Source: Vibrio salinus | Lineage (GTDB): Bacteria; Pseudomonadota; Gammaproteobacteria; Enterobacterales; Vibrionaceae | Assembly (NCBI RefSeq): GCF_021272385.1 | Contig: NZ_JAJSDZ010000005.1 | Location: 1 to 64,000 of the forward strand | Direction of reading: 5' to 3' | Length of the DNA stretch: 64,000 nucleotides | In this document: piece after piece, positions 47,976 to 59,006 of the stretch | Position numbering within the stretch: the first letter of the stretch is position 1 | How the letters are laid out: each line of letters opens with the position of its first letter | The notes under the pieces: generated by a model | Databases searched by the model: none | The model's input: the letters and a program-made list of their open reading frames with translations, nothing else | Told to the model about the DNA's origin: nothing | Made by a program: the position numbers and the translations under genes

Positions 47976-49913
47976 CTAGAGTTTAAACTGTGAAACCAAT
48001 TCATTTAATTTATTTGCAAGGTGAGCAATTTCTCCACTGGAACTCTTAGTCTGATTGGATGCTACCGCGTTTTCTTCTGCAATGTGCTTAACGTTTAAAA
48101 CATTCTCATTAATACTTTCAGCAACAATGCTTTGCTGCTCTGAAGCACTGGCGATCTGAATGTTCATATCGTTAATTGTATTAATAGCATTTGTGATTGT
48201 GTTTAGAGCCATCTGAGCATCGTTCGATTGCTGAACACAATAATTTGATTGTTCTTTACACTGTCCCATGACGTCTACAGTGGCTTGTGTACTGGTCTGT
48301 AGTTTCTCTATGATAGTTTGTATTTCAGCCGTGGATCCCTGAGTTCTTGCTGCAAGTGAACGGACTTCATCAGCAACGACTGCGAACCCACGTCCGTATT
48401 TCCCGGCTCTGGCTGCTTCAATAGCCGCATTTAGCGCGAGTAAATTCGTCTGATCGGATATTTCATGGATAACATTCAGAATTTTACTAATGTGATGCAC
48501 CTCGTGTTCGACATTGGTAAGTTCCTGTGATGAATGCGTGACGTTGGCAGACAGAGAACCGATAGAGTCAATGACTTTTTCCACAATGACATTCCCAGTT
48601 TGTGCTTCCTTCTCTGCTTGTTCTGCGGCATCTGCAGCTCCTGCTGCATTATTAGTGATATTCCGAACCGTGGTTGTCATTTCATTCATTGCTGTTGCAA
48701 CCATATTGGTTTCAGATTCTTGCTGAATGATTCCTTTTGAAGTTTGTTCTGTAACAACGGCCAGCTCTTCCGAGGAAGATGCCAGTTCAATGCTTGCACC
48801 TGAAATAGTTGTGACCATACTTTTCAGATTTTGTGCTGTGTTATGTATGGCATTCAGAAGTAAGCCAAGTTCATCTTTTCTGGTGTTGCTATGCTCTATA
48901 GTCAGATTACCTTCGGCAAGTCGATTTGCGATGTTAATGGCTTTGTGGATAGGTGTAGTAATAGAATTACGTAATAGGAAAATCGCAACAATGCCAACAA
49001 TGAGTGCAACAGCGGCAAGTATCAGTGATATTCTGACACCTGAATCTGTTTTTTCTTTTAATTTAGGTCCTAATGAGTCCTGCTGCCTGATCAACGATAG
49101 TTTGATCTTATTGATTTGTTTCGCGACTTCTTTTCCGATAGGTGCCAGTGTACTACCAATAATTTTGTCTTTTTCAACTGTCAGGGCGTGAATTTTATTG
49201 ATGTCATTGATGTAATCTTTGTGAGCCTGCTTGAATTCATTTGATAACTTTTCTGACAACTTATCTTGTTTTTGATGTTCTAAATCGTTAAGGCTGTTTT
49301 TCAGTGAAGAATCTATATACTTAATTGTCGTGTTGTAATCATCTTCCTTTCCTGATTGGTAATATTTTAACGCTAGTATTCTTCCGGTTAGCATTTTTTC
49401 CTGAACCAAAGACGCATAATAAGCAACAGCAGAATTTTCATTCATTTTGGCATAATTAATAATTTGGGAAATGTTTTTTTTCATGGTTTTCCCATGAGGG
49501 ACCAGCTTGCTATTGTAAACAGTTTTTCGGTTTTCCATTACCGACACAATCTCTTTAAAACCGTCGTTATACTTATTTATTAATGGTTTTAGATCTGTAA
49601 TAAAAGCATTTCGCTCATGATTAGAGTTGCTGGTGTTTATTTTTTTAATGGTGTGAAGCATTTTCTTTATATAGCCATCGTATTCATTAATGGCTGTTTT
49701 TTTTTGATTAATAAGATAATCTTTAACGCTCATTCGGGTCATTAACATATTAGTTTGTAATATTCCAATGGAATTAGTATCTCGTGCCATGTTTTGATAT
49801 TTACTAATTCCATCATCAGCATTATTCAGTGCATTGATAGAAATGCCAATTACAAAAGATAGCAGTAATAAAACAGCCCCGAAGCCCACACCTATTTTTT
49901 TTCCAATATTCAT
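47976..49913 (-). CDS. methyl-accepting chemotaxis protein
   Basis: This 645-residue chemoreceptor has TM1 near residues 10-30, a helical periplasmic sensor of about 260 residues, TM2 ([20 protein letters not shown], about 293-312), a HAMP domain and a cytoplasmic signalling domain. The hairpin tip is intact ([18 protein letters not shown], then [14 protein letters not shown]). The sensor has the all-helical look of a four-helix bundle; its ligand is unknown. AAGG precedes ATG 49913. It is a single-gene unit between two AT-rich spacers. Confidence 0.93.
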   Translation of the reverse strand: MNIGKKIGVGFGAVLLLLSFVIGISINALNNADDGISKYQNMARDTNSIGILQTNMLMTRMSVKDYLINQKKTAINEYDGYIKKMLHTIKKINTSNSNHERNAFITDLKPLINKYNDGFKEIVSVMENRKTVYNSKLVPHGKTMKKNISQIINYAKMNENSAVAYYASLVQEKMLTGRILALKYYQSGKEDDYNTTIKYIDSSLKNSLNDLEHQKQDKLSEKLSNEFKQAHKDYINDINKIHALTVEKDKIIGSTLAPIGKEVAKQINKIKLSLIRQQDSLGPKLKEKTDSGVRISLILAAVALIVGIVAIFLLRNSITTPIHKAINIANRLAEGNLTIEHSNTRKDELGLLLNAIHNTAQNLKSMVTTISGASIELASSSEELAVVTEQTSKGIIQQESETNMVATAMNEMTTTVRNITNNAAGAADAAEQAEKEAQTGNVIVEKVIDSIGSLSANVTHSSQELTNVEHEVHHISKILNVIHEISDQTNLLALNAAIEAARAGKYGRGFAVVADEVRSLAARTQGSTAEIQTIIEKLQTSTQATVDVMGQCKEQSNYCVQQSNDAQMALNTITNAINTINDMNIQIASASEQQSIVAESINENVLNVKHIAEENAVASNQTKSSSGEIAHLANKLNELVSQFKL

Positions 49914-50489
49914 AATCAGCCTTATATATTGTTCTAATTCTAAAAATTGAGACTTATAAAATATTAAACCGTGATTAACAGCTAAGAAATTGTTAATTCA
50001 ATGATTTTCTATGATGTTGCGACTAAACTATTGAGTAGTCAATATGCAACTAATATATTTCGAGCATAAAAAATTATAAACAAATTATTGATATTGATTA
50101 TATATTGATTATATATTTGCACTGTGAATAATAAAAGGAAATAAATGACAATTTAGTTATGTATACCATACATATGCTATTTACTGCATTTTATGAAAAA
50201 TAAACTATCAAATTTTACGTGAATTAAATAAATGAAAATAAATTAATAACTTTGTTTTTAATTTAATTAAATTGATAAGATTTTAATATTTATATTTGCA
50301 CCTAATAAATTTAATATTATCCAGTTTTACTGGAGTAGTAATGTTTATTTTTATTAATCACATCAACCAATTTTATTCAGTTGTAGAAAATTGTGCTTAG
50401 TGTCATAATGGTAAGTGGAATATGCAATAAAATGATGTTTATTTGGATATTCTATATCAAAAAATGCAAGGAATATGTTGGAGAGAAAA
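49914..50489. other. long AT-rich intergenic region
   Basis: This 576-bp spacer between the divergent chemoreceptor and DUF364 genes is strongly AT-rich. Short tandem repeats of TTGATTATATA appear around 50090-50115. I see no ORF or RNA gene. It should contain two divergent promoters. Confidence 0.55.
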
Positions 50490-51224
50490 ATGGATCAAGA
50501 TGATTTTTTTACAAATTTATTGAATAAGTTTCGGAAAATTGTTAATGACTATGATTTTTTAAATGAAAATATTTCGATTGCCGGTACGGTATTAACAAAT
50601 GAAGAAGCAATAGGTCATCCAACCCGAAAAGATTACCCACTTCTTACCGGGAAAGAACGCCTGATGCAGGCTGAATTTAAAGGTTTCAGAGGCCAGGCAT
50701 TTACAGATATGCCTGGCCTTTTTAGTGGTACGATTTCATCAATTATAGAAAAAGAACCTGAAAATAACTGGGAAAGAGCGGTGTTAATTTCTACGGTCAA
50801 CGCAGTATGTGCTTATCTGGGCGTTACAGATCGAACCGTCCATTGCAAGAATAATGAACCTGAAGAATGCGCCAAAGGTTTAGTTGATTATGTAAAAAAA
50901 CATTTTGGAAATCCCAAAATTGCTCTGATTGGGCTTCAACCAAGTATGCTTGAATCACTTGCAAGTTTTTTTTCTGTTCGTAATTTAGATTTGGATAAAG
51001 ATAAAATAGGTAAGATAAAGTTTGGTATTGAAATAGAAGATGGTGAAGCCAAGTTGAATGAAGTTCTTGATTGGTGCGACATCATTATTGCAACCGGCAG
51101 CACATGTACTAACGGATCCATTGTCCATTATCTGCATAAGAAACCAGTGTTGTTTTATGGGACAACGATTAGTGGTGTCGCAGCATTAATGAATTTACCC
51201 CGTTTTTGCTTGTGTGCTCAGTAG
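50490..51224 (+). CDS. DUF364 (putative heavy-metal chelation) domain protein
   Basis: The 244-residue protein matches the DUF364 family: an N-terminal helical part with EEAIGHPTRKDYPLLTGKE, then a Rossmann-like C-terminal domain with IALIGLQPSMLESLAS, DWCDIIIATGSTCTNGSIV and FYGTTISGVAALMNL. Members have been linked to metal or cofactor binding, but their true function is not known. The ATG at 50490 has GGAGAG in front; a TTG at 50475 is in frame. No metal-handling partner is adjacent, so context does not help. Confidence 0.75.
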   Translation: MDQDDFFTNLLNKFRKIVNDYDFLNENISIAGTVLTNEEAIGHPTRKDYPLLTGKERLMQAEFKGFRGQAFTDMPGLFSGTISSIIEKEPENNWERAVLISTVNAVCAYLGVTDRTVHCKNNEPEECAKGLVDYVKKHFGNPKIALIGLQPSMLESLASFFSVRNLDLDKDKIGKIKFGIEIEDGEAKLNEVLDWCDIIIATGSTCTNGSIVHYLHKKPVLFYGTTISGVAALMNLPRFCLCAQ

Positions 51225-51342
51225 TACCTAATTATATGACCTATATTAGCTGGTTTTGTTTAGTTACCTTTGATACTTAAAATCATACTCGATTATTTGT
51301 CTGTGCTATAATTCGTCTCTACAGAAAAACGGAATAATTTAC

Positions 51343-51699
51343 ATGAGTATAAAAGAGCAGACCCAGCAGCTTAAAAATCGGTTAGATAAGTGCAAACATA
51401 AGCTGGAAGCCGCAAGATCTCGTGCTGACGATGATATGATTTCCAAATTTACCAATGAAATCGATGAATTAAAGATACAGCTTAAGTCATTACAAGGTAA
51501 ACAGGATTACAACCTTAATAAAGAGCGTAAGAAATTACTTGATATGCCATTTTCCCGGGAAATAACGAAAAGCGAGCAGGCAGATATTGGGAAATTGAAA
51601 AAATCAGTGAAAGGTATGGTTATTGTTCATCCCATGACAAAATTGGGCAAACTTCTTCATTTGGACGTTATGACGGGGTTTGCACCGAAAAAGTTCTGA
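51343..51699 (+). CDS. yibL: YibL family ribosome-associated protein
   Basis: The 118-residue protein matches E. coli YibL: an N-terminal coiled coil rich in Lys and Glu, then the conserved C-terminal stretch MPFSREITKSEQADIGKLKK followed by VHPMTKLGK. YibL co-fractionates with ribosomes, but its role is unclear. Highly charged composition and the lack of a signal peptide agree with a ribosome partner. It is a single gene with a weak hairpin after it. Confidence 0.88.
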   Translation: MSIKEQTQQLKNRLDKCKHKLEAARSRADDDMISKFTNEIDELKIQLKSLQGKQDYNLNKERKKLLDMPFSREITKSEQADIGKLKKSVKGMVIVHPMTKLGKLLHLDVMTGFAPKKF

Positions 51700-51724
51700 T
51701 GGTCGGGGGGATAAGAATAAACTT

Positions 51725-51751
51725 GGATTCTCACTTTTAAAGGAAGAATCC
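51725..51751. terminator. hairpin after yibL
   Basis: GGATTCT and AGAATCC pair across a 13-base loop, followed by ATTTTA, between the convergent yibL and hypothetical genes. Confidence 0.4.
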
Positions 51752-51780
51752 ATTTTACGGCTATTTTATCTGATACAGAT

Positions 51781-52110
51781 TTAGTGTGTTTCAGCTCGCT
51801 GAGGACCAAATCTGGAAGCACATTTTTTAAGTGACCTTATACCAGATTGCCGGGTAACTTTTTTCTTCTTTGTCAGTTTAAGTTTTGGCGGCTTATAGCC
51901 AGAATAGATAGATAAACAAAGTTTGTCTGCCTCGGACTGTATTTTTTTTGTATATGCTTCTCTGCCTATTATAGTTAAAGCCTTTATCATACTTTTTGTG
52001 TATGATTGAATAAGTGAGGCAGCAAACTCACAGCTATAAAAGCCTTTTTTTACCTCATTATGTTTCATTCGAGCAAACTGCTGTAGAGAGCATAGTAGTT
52101 GTTTAAGCAT
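51781..52110 (-). CDS. hypothetical basic protein, 109 residues
   Basis: I do not recognise this protein. AGGAGA seven bases before ATG 52110 supports translation. The N-terminal two-thirds looks helical (LLCSLQQFARMKHNEVKKG, ALTIIGREAYTKKIQSEA), and the C-terminal third is very basic (KPPKLKLTKKKKVTRQSG, then LKKCASRFGPQRAE), suggesting nucleic-acid contact. It converges with yibL. Confidence 0.55.
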   Translation of the reverse strand: MLKQLLCSLQQFARMKHNEVKKGFYSCEFAASLIQSYTKSMIKALTIIGREAYTKKIQSEADKLCLSIYSGYKPPKLKLTKKKKVTRQSGIRSLKKCASRFGPQRAETH

Positions 52111-52450
52111 TGCTGTGTCTCCTACATTACTTGTGTTAACGGATAGAGGTTCTATCAGGTTATCGACGTAAATCTGACTATCTTGAACAAATAATGAACA
52201 AGCAATTTGCGTTCCATTTAGAACAACTCTTTAATGAATAAGTGTTTTTTTATAACCCTTTGTTTATAAAATATAATCTGTTGCTGTTTCATCGAATGCT
52301 TGCTATCAGTAATATTTATAAATGAATGGTTGCGACAATTTTTGCCGCTGAATTTGGTGAAAATTGCAGATAAGTGAATTGATGCATAAAATCTTAAGTA
52401 AAATTTGAGCTAAAATAAGTAAATTAGTTGTTTAAAAATACGGTTATTAA
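52111..52450. other. AT-rich intergenic region
   Basis: This 340-bp spacer lies between two divergently transcribed small hypothetical genes. It presumably holds their promoters. No RNA gene or repeat is visible. Confidence 0.5.
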
Positions 52451-52714
52451 GTGATCAAACCATATCAATATAAATTCAAAGACACAAACGATGCAAATTA
52501 TGTGTTTGAATGTGCAGGTGAATTTAAATATCAGATTCAGATGGAAGAAGCCTCTATGAGAGTTTTCTTCGATGACTTCGGTGTGTCAAAAGACAATGAA
52601 TTAATGTTGTATCAAGGAGTGGATGTAGTGGCAATGATAAAAATTTCTGCTGATGTTTTGACTCACTTTAGATCAATAATTATCAAAGAAATGGCATCGG
52701 GCCAAACAAGTTGA
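52451..52714 (+). CDS. hypothetical protein, 87 residues
   Basis: A small acidic protein from a GTG start at 52451, with no strong ribosome-binding site. The sequence alternates charged and aromatic residues (YQYKFKDTNDANYVFEC, MRVFFDDFGVSKDNELML), suggesting a beta-rich fold. No family recognised. It stands alone between AT-rich spacers. Confidence 0.5.
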   Translation: MIKPYQYKFKDTNDANYVFECAGEFKYQIQMEEASMRVFFDDFGVSKDNELMLYQGVDVVAMIKISADVLTHFRSIIIKEMASGQTS

Positions 52715-52772
52715 TGTCCTGTTTTTGGTTTGCATACAAAAACGATTGATGTAATTCACATATGATACACAT

Positions 52773-53357
52773 TTATTTGAATGCAACTGCCTGTATTATC
52801 TGTGCTTTGCATTCTTTCCTGTTGTTTATTTTTATCTCTTTTTCTAACTCCTGGATATGAGAAATCTGCAATTGACTCAATTCATTCCGTATTGATGAGA
52901 CATTAATAGGTTGTTCCAGGGGGGCAATAGGTTTCCGAGTTTCGTTTGGGATAATATGTACACAATTTTCGGTAATATAGATACCTTTGCTACGTAGTGC
53001 TTGCGCAAGTCTGTGATGAAATGACTGACGGGAAATGGGAGATAAATGGCAGAATAACGAAATAATAGCGTCCCAGTTGTCTTTTCCTAAATCAAAATCG
53101 TTGGGATCGGAACAGATATAATTTACTGAAGTCTGGTTGGAGTTGGTGATTTGTTTGCTTTTTCTAACCGCATACTTAGAATGACAAAGTGTTGTAACAT
53201 CGAATCCTCGTTTTGCCAAAAAGATTGAATTGTTACAATTGCAGTCATTAATCAGTAATACTTTATTTGATGGAATAAGGTGATGATTTTTAAAAATAAA
53301 TTCATCCGGGCAAATGTTATACGCGGTTTTTTTTTCATCCTTGACATCTGCAAGCAT
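52773..53357 (-). CDS. class I methyltransferase-like protein with degenerate SAM motif
   Basis: From ATG 53357 (AGAGG upstream) the 194-residue protein has the fold order of a TehB-like class I methyltransferase: LINDCNCNNSIFLAKRGFDV at motif I, then LCHSKYAVRKSKQ, DAIISLFCHLSP at motif IV and the SRQSFHHRLAQALRSKGIYI helix and strand. Active enzymes have a GxGxG loop (usually DxGCGxG) and an acidic residue at the end of strand 2. Here the loop is NDCNCNN and the acidic residue reads Cys. It may bind a different ligand or be inactive. It lies downstream of aspC, separated by that gene's terminator. Confidence 0.7.
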   Translation of the reverse strand: MLADVKDEKKTAYNICPDEFIFKNHHLIPSNKVLLINDCNCNNSIFLAKRGFDVTTLCHSKYAVRKSKQITNSNQTSVNYICSDPNDFDLGKDNWDAIISLFCHLSPISRQSFHHRLAQALRSKGIYITENCVHIIPNETRKPIAPLEQPINVSSIRNELSQLQISHIQELEKEIKINNRKECKAQIIQAVAFK

Positions 53358-53424
53358 AATATCCTCTGTGATTATTTTTCCTAACCATGACTTTTTAAAA
53401 GTAGCACAGAGAAACGAATACGGC

Positions 53425-53452
53425 AGACAAAAAACGCCCAAAAAAGGGCGCT
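53425..53452 (-). terminator. terminator of aspC
   Basis: On the minus strand GCGCCC, a loop of six T residues and GGGCGT form a hairpin followed by TTTTTG, just beyond the aspC stop. Confidence 0.7.
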
Positions 53453-53480
53453 TTGAAATTAGTCTTTGATTTAAGAGAAA

Positions 53481-54671
53481 TTAAAGTACGGCAGCAATTG
53501 CTTTACAAAGAGGTACCATATTTGATTTGGTCATTCCTGCTACACTGATTCGTCCTGACCCAACAATATAGATACCGAACTCGTCTTTTAAGCGTGCAAC
53601 CTGTTCTTTATTTAAACCGGAGAAAGAGAACATGCCGTTTTGACGGGAGATGAAACTAAAGTCTTCCTTGACACCTTCTTCTTTTAGCGTTGCAACAAAC
53701 AGGTCTCGCATTTCCTGAATACGGTCACGCATTTCTGCAACTTCTTTTTCCCATTCAGCATGAAGTTCAGTGTTGTTAAGAACGTATGTTACAACAGCAG
53801 CGCCATGTGCTGGTGGATTAGAGTAGATTGAGCGAATAATCGCTTTCACCTGTGAAAATGCAGAAGTTGCCACTTCTTCCGATTCGGAAACAAGAGTAAA
53901 TGCACCGACACGTTCATTGTATAGGCCAAAGTTTTTGGAGAAAGAACTGGCAACAAGGATTTCTTTATTATATTTAGTAAAAATACGAAGGCCTTGAGCA
54001 TCTTCTTCTACACCTTTTGCAAAACCTTGATATGCAAAGTCAAATAATGGCAGTAATCCTTTTTCAGACACTAATTTTGCCAAAATTTCCCATTCCTCGA
54101 TGGTGGGGTCAATGCCAGTTGGATTGTGACAGCAACCATGAAAGAGCACCGCATCACCTTCCGATGCATTTTTCAAATCTGCAACCATCGCACTGAAGTC
54201 TTTCGCTTTTGTTTCCGCATTGTAGTAACGGTACTGAACCGTTTCTAGTCCTGCTGCTTTGAAAACACCATTATGGTTTGCCCATGTTGGATTACTAATC
54301 CAGATTTTGTTGGTTGGTAAGTGACGTTTAATAAATTCACCAGCAAGACGTAATGCACCTGTGCCGCCAGGGGCTTGAGCTGTTTTGGCCAGTTTGTTGA
54401 TCACGATATCAGAATCAGTTCCAAATAATAGTTTTTGCACGGCAAGCCCATATTCAGCAGTACCTTCAATGGTTAAATATGACTTGGTTTTTTCATTTTC
54501 CAGCAAGGCTGCTTCCGCTTTTTTTACTGTAGCTAAAACAGGGGTTTGACCGGATTCATCTTTGTATATACCAACACCCAGATTGATTTTTTCAGCCCGG
54601 GTATCTTTTTTAAATTCTTCAGTCAATCCAAGAATAGGGTCAGCCGGTGCGGCAACAACTTTTTCAAACAT
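53481..54671 (-). CDS. aspC: aspartate/aromatic aminotransferase (class I)
   Basis: This PLP enzyme transfers amino groups between aspartate or aromatic amino acids and 2-oxoglutarate. Starting at ATG 54671 it has 396 residues, the length of E. coli AspC, and begins [20 protein letters not shown]. The PLP-lysine region is [15 protein letters not shown], and the substrate Arg motif is near the C-terminus. The frame extends three codons upstream, but the family starts at 54671. It lies between a methyltransferase-like gene and asnS on the same strand, with a terminator on each side. Confidence 0.93.
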   Translation of the reverse strand: MFEKVVAAPADPILGLTEEFKKDTRAEKINLGVGIYKDESGQTPVLATVKKAEAALLENEKTKSYLTIEGTAEYGLAVQKLLFGTDSDIVINKLAKTAQAPGGTGALRLAGEFIKRHLPTNKIWISNPTWANHNGVFKAAGLETVQYRYYNAETKAKDFSAMVADLKNASEGDAVLFHGCCHNPTGIDPTIEEWEILAKLVSEKGLLPLFDFAYQGFAKGVEEDAQGLRIFTKYNKEILVASSFSKNFGLYNERVGAFTLVSESEEVATSAFSQVKAIIRSIYSNPPAHGAAVVTYVLNNTELHAEWEKEVAEMRDRIQEMRDLFVATLKEEGVKEDFSFISRQNGMFSFSGLNKEQVARLKDEFGIYIVGSGRISVAGMTKSNMVPLCKAIAAVL

Positions 54672-54885
54672 AATCTTCATCCATGTATTAAATTGGTGGG
54701 AATTAAAATTCGTCTTTGAACCTGGCGGTTTTAGCTATTTATACCTTTATGGCAAACATGTTACAACAGTCACAGAAGAAAAAACCGAAATTATTTTTTA
54801 AATGTTGTTAACACTATGTAAATTGACAATTTCTTAGAAATTAAACACGCATTTATTTCCTTTTTTTAGCATATTTCACCTAAAA

Positions 54886-54912
54886 GAAAGCCACTCGTAG
54901 TGAGTGGCTTTC
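54886..54912 (-). terminator. terminator of asnS
   Basis: GAAAGCCACTC and GAGTGGCTTTC form an 11-bp stem with a five-base loop; on the minus strand TTTTAG follows. It lies 23 bp beyond the asnS stop. Confidence 0.8.
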
Positions 54913-54934
54913 ATTTCTAAAGTATTAACTCAAA

Positions 54935-56332
54935 TCAGAAATTTGCGGATCGGGGAGTTCGTGGAAATGGAATAACATCTCTGACATTTGATACACCAGT
55001 AACGTAAGAAACTAAGCGCTCAAAACCAAGTCCGAAACCAGAGTGAGGAACTGTTCCGTAACGACGTAAGTCACGATACCAGCTCATATGTTCTGGTTGA
55101 ATACCCATTTCTGTCATTCGGGCATCGAGCACATCGAGACGTTCTTCACGTTGAGAACCACCGATAATTTCACCAATTCCGGGGGCAAGAACATCCATTG
55201 CGGCTACCGTTTTGCCATCATCGTTAAGGCGCATGTAAAATGCTTTGATATCTTTAGGGTAGTTTTTAACGATTACAGGTGCTTTGAAATGTTCTTCAGC
55301 AAGATAGCGCTCATGTTCTGAAGACATATCAATTCCCCATTCTACAGGGAATTCAAATTTCTTACCGGATTTAAGAAGAATATCGATAGCATCTGTATAA
55401 TCTACCTGGGCAAAATCGGATGTAACAAATTTTTCCAAACGATCAAGGACGGTTTTGTCAACACGCTGAGCAAAAAACTCAAGGTCATCACGACGTTCTT
55501 CCAAAACTGCTTTAAAGACGTACTTCAGCATGTTTTCTGCAAGCCCTGCAACATCGTCAAGTTCAGCAAAAGCAACTTCAGGTTCAACCATCCAGAATTC
55601 AGCAAGGTGTCGGCTGGTATTTGAGTTTTCTGCCCTGAATGTTGGACCGAAAGTGTAAACTTTGCTAAGAGCGCAAGCATACGTTTCCGCATTTAGCTGA
55701 CCAGATACTGTTAAAAAGGTTTCTTTGCCAAAGAAATCCTCGTTATAGTCAACCTGACCTTTGTCTGTCAGAGGCAGGTTGTTCATATCCAGAGTGGACA
55801 CTCGGAACATTTCTCCTGCGCCTTCACAGTCAGAAGCTGTAATTAGTGGAGCAGAAACCCACATAAAACCATTTTCATGATAAAAGCGGTGAATAGCCTG
55901 AGACAGGCAGTTTCGTACCCGGGCAACGGCACCGATTATGTTTGTTCTTGGTCTTAGGTGTGCAACTTCCCGAAGGTACTCAATAGAATGCCGGGTCTTT
56001 GCCATCGGATAAGTATCTGCGTCTTCCACCCAACCAATCACTTCAACAGAATTTGCTGCCAGTTCAAAATCCTGACCTTTAGCAGGAGATTCGACAATTT
56101 TTCCGGTTACATTTACTGAACACCCTGTTGTCAGTTTCTGTACGTCAGCATAATTATTTAATGAATTCGGAACCACGGCCTGAATCGGGTTGAAACAAGA
56201 GCCGTCATAAATGGCAAGGAAAGAGATTCCGGCTTTAGAATCCCGACGAGAGCGAATCCAGCCTTTGACTGTTACTTCAGTATCTACTGAAAGTTTTCCG
56301 CTTAATACGTCAACTACAGGCACGTAAGTCAT
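54935..56332 (-). CDS. asnS: asparagine--tRNA ligase
   Basis: AsnS charges tRNA-Asn with asparagine. The 465-residue class II synthetase has an N-terminal OB-fold anticodon domain ([20 protein letters not shown]) and class II motifs [20 protein letters not shown] (motif 2) and [15 protein letters not shown] (motif 3). Length matches E. coli AsnS (466). GGAG precedes ATG 56332. Its neighbours aspC and queD resemble vibrio gene order. No attenuator is apparent upstream. Confidence 0.96.
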   Translation of the reverse strand: MTYVPVVDVLSGKLSVDTEVTVKGWIRSRRDSKAGISFLAIYDGSCFNPIQAVVPNSLNNYADVQKLTTGCSVNVTGKIVESPAKGQDFELAANSVEVIGWVEDADTYPMAKTRHSIEYLREVAHLRPRTNIIGAVARVRNCLSQAIHRFYHENGFMWVSAPLITASDCEGAGEMFRVSTLDMNNLPLTDKGQVDYNEDFFGKETFLTVSGQLNAETYACALSKVYTFGPTFRAENSNTSRHLAEFWMVEPEVAFAELDDVAGLAENMLKYVFKAVLEERRDDLEFFAQRVDKTVLDRLEKFVTSDFAQVDYTDAIDILLKSGKKFEFPVEWGIDMSSEHERYLAEEHFKAPVIVKNYPKDIKAFYMRLNDDGKTVAAMDVLAPGIGEIIGGSQREERLDVLDARMTEMGIQPEHMSWYRDLRRYGTVPHSGFGLGFERLVSYVTGVSNVRDVIPFPRTPRSANF

Positions 56333-56625
56333 GTTTATTTAATTCTCCATTGAGGCAATCATTGAAGTTTATTTACAAGAAAATCGGATCATTTTCTGAA
56401 AATAGAATAATGATTGAGCTTACACATTACTTTTTTATTTAACGGCACAGTTTACCTGCGAATTTGCCAGCTTCAACCATTAATGTCATTTTCGCGGATA
56501 AATCGCGTATTTATAATGCGTTTATAAACGAATTGACCATTGTACACCAGCTAAATTAGTTTAATCTTGTGCATTTGAATGATATTTCTTAACATAGCCC
56601 GTCGTTTTTTTACTAGAGATTGAAG

Positions 56626-56985
56626 ATGAAAACAGAAATATACAAAGAGTTTATGTTTGAAGCCGCTCATAGACTTCCTCATGTGCCTGAAGGTCATAAG
56701 TGCGGTCGCTTACATGGTCATTCATTTCTGGTTCGTCTTTATGTTGAAGGTGAGGTGGACCCTCAGACCGGATGGATTATTGATTTTGGTGATATAAAAG
56801 CCGCATTTAAACCTATTTATAATCGTTTAGACCATTATTATCTGAATGATATAGAAGGGCTGGAAAATCCAACCAGTGAAGTCTTAGCAAAATGGATTTG
56901 GCAACAACTAAAGCCGGACTTACCTCTATTGAGCAAAGTAGAAGTGAAAGAAACCTGCACGGCAGGATGTGTCTACTCGGAATAA
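56626..56985 (+). CDS. queD: 6-carboxy-5,6,7,8-tetrahydropterin synthase QueD
   Basis: QueD turns dihydroneopterin triphosphate into 6-carboxytetrahydropterin for queuosine synthesis. From ATG 56626 the protein has 119 residues, close to E. coli QueD. The zinc His residues are in [10 protein letters not shown] and CGRLHGHSF, where the Cys is catalytic; [21 protein letters not shown] and [12 protein letters not shown] are conserved. A TTG two codons upstream is in frame. The gene is alone, diverging from asnS and converging with sdaA. Confidence 0.95.
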   Translation: MKTEIYKEFMFEAAHRLPHVPEGHKCGRLHGHSFLVRLYVEGEVDPQTGWIIDFGDIKAAFKPIYNRLDHYYLNDIEGLENPTSEVLAKWIWQQLKPDLPLLSKVEVKETCTAGCVYSE

Positions 56986-56996
56986 CAATTGTCAAT

Positions 56997-57027
56997 GGCC
57001 TGTTTATTTGAACAGGCCTTATTTTCT
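56997..57027 (+). terminator. terminator of queD
   Basis: GGCCTGTT and AACAGGCC pair across a six-base loop and are followed by TTATTTTCTT. It lies between convergent queD and sdaA. Confidence 0.8.
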
Positions 57028-58382
57028 TAACAAATGACTTTAATTGCAAGTCCTCCCTGAGAGGTCTCCCTGTATTTAGCATTCATATCTTTCCCAGTTT
57101 CAAACATTGTTTCGATGACTTTGTCGAGAGATACGGCAGGGGCAGAAGAACGCCGTAACGCCATTCTTGTTGCATTGATCGCCTTAACAGCAGCAATACC
57201 ATTTCGTTCAATGCAGGGAACCTGAACTTGCCCGGCAACCGGATCGCAGGTTAGCCCTAAATTGTGTTCCATTGCGATTTCAGCCGCCATGCATACCTGC
57301 TCAGGATTTCCCCCCATCAGCTCCGCAAGGCCGGCAGCTGCCATTGAGCATGCAACACCAACTTCACCCTGACATCCAACTTCGGCTCCAGAGATTGATG
57401 CGTTCTTTTTATATAAACCGCCAATTGCACCACAGGTGGCAAGATAACGAATTTCATCATCAGATGAAATTGGCTGAACAAATTTATCATAATAGGCAAG
57501 AACGGCAGGAATAATGCCGCAGGCACCATTTGTCGGCGCTGTTACTACCCGTCCACCGGCTGCATTCTCTTCATTTACGGCAAAAGCATACATATTTACC
57601 CAGTCTACAACAGCCATCGGATCATTTGATGTTCTTTCTGAAGCCTGTAGTTGTTGCTTCAAAGCTGCAGCACGTCTTGGAACTCTAAGAGGCCCGGGCA
57701 GTATACCTTCAGTTTTCATGCCCCTCTCAATACAATTCTTCATTGTTGTCCATATATCAGAGCACTGATTTCTGACGTCACTTTCACTTTGAAGTGCGAT
57801 TTCATTTTCCAGAATCAGCCGACTTATCGACAAACCATTGTCTTTACATAGAGAGACCAGATCTGCTGCGCTATCAAAAGGATATGGAAATGTTCCGGAA
57901 GCTTCGATAGATTCACCAAAATGTGCTTCATCCACAATAAACCCACCACCAATAGAAAAATAGGTATTGGTGAATAGGACTTTGTCGCTACTCCAGGCTG
58001 TAATTTTCATTCCGTTTTCGTGGAGAGAGAGATTTGAGTTGTGGAAAACAAGTCCAGAATCAGCTGGAAATTCAATAGTATGATTGTCAATCTTCAATTG
58101 CTGAGTACTTGTTACGTTCTCGAATACTGAAGGTATAGAGTCAATATCAACAGATTCAGGTGAATAGCCTAAGAGCCCCAAAATAATTGCCACATCAGTA
58201 TGATGCCCTTTTCCTGTTAATGATAGCGAACCATATATATCAACATTAATACGCGTTGTCTTAGTTAGTAACTGTTTGGTTTTCAGGTCATCAATGAATA
58301 ATTTTCCCGCTTTCATCGGGCCGACGGTATGAGAGCTGGATGGGCCAATGCCAATTTTAAATATATCAAAAATGCTAATCAT
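57027..58382 (-). CDS. sdaA: L-serine ammonia-lyase (SdaA)
   Basis: SdaA deaminates L-serine to pyruvate and ammonia with a [4Fe-4S] cluster. The 451-residue single-chain enzyme has the N-terminal beta domain (ISIFDIFKIGIGPSSSHTVG, with the SSSHT motif) and the C-terminal alpha domain with GCQGEVGVACSMAAAG and CDPVAGQVQVPC, the Cys residues of the cluster. ATG 58382 has AGGTT upstream. A 600-bp gene-free region lies upstream. Confidence 0.95.
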   Translation of the reverse strand: MISIFDIFKIGIGPSSSHTVGPMKAGKLFIDDLKTKQLLTKTTRINVDIYGSLSLTGKGHHTDVAIILGLLGYSPESVDIDSIPSVFENVTSTQQLKIDNHTIEFPADSGLVFHNSNLSLHENGMKITAWSSDKVLFTNTYFSIGGGFIVDEAHFGESIEASGTFPYPFDSAADLVSLCKDNGLSISRLILENEIALQSESDVRNQCSDIWTTMKNCIERGMKTEGILPGPLRVPRRAAALKQQLQASERTSNDPMAVVDWVNMYAFAVNEENAAGGRVVTAPTNGACGIIPAVLAYYDKFVQPISSDDEIRYLATCGAIGGLYKKNASISGAEVGCQGEVGVACSMAAAGLAELMGGNPEQVCMAAEIAMEHNLGLTCDPVAGQVQVPCIERNGIAAVKAINATRMALRRSSAPAVSLDKVIETMFETGKDMNAKYRETSQGGLAIKVIC

Positions 58383-59006
58383 ATCAATAACCTATAAAGG
58401 AATAATAAGCTTGAAAAATACTTGTAAAAATATAATCCTCATGAATCTGGCGTAGCATACAGAACATCAAGCTATGACACCATATGTAATTTATTTAAAT
58501 TGTACGATGAATTTTGGTGAATTAATTTGGTTCTATGTAAATGATAGAGTATTGAGATAAATTCACCATTTAGTAGCTAGGCAGATACAAAAGATTGATT
58601 TTAGAGCTTCATTGGAACGATGTGAGTATAGAGTAAAGTATAAATAAGGCAGTTTATTTGTTTCTAATTGTAAATTAGGTGATCGAACAAATAAAAAAAA
58701 GTAAGAGATTAATTTAAAAACATTAGAAATGTGAGCTAGATAGGATCAGACATGTGAGCTGAAAAATCCTGAGAAATAAGTTGCTTAAATACTGGACAAG
58801 TAGTTAATCTTTGCTTGAAAAAGACTATTATTAACATTATTGTAAATATCCTTTTGACTTATTACTGTCATTTATATTTTTTTACACATTGTCTGCAACT
58901 GTTAAAAAAATTATTTGCTGAATATAAAAATAGTCGACTATGTTTAAACAGATTGTATTACTTTTGATCAATATAGAAATAACAATATGACTTCTGTAGG
59001 TAATTT
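58383..59006. other. intergenic region between sdaA and the chemosensory operon
   Basis: This 624-bp AT-rich stretch lies between divergent sdaA and the MCP gene at 59007. It must hold both promoters. I find no ORF above 60 codons, RNA gene or convincing sigma-28 promoter. Confidence 0.55.
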
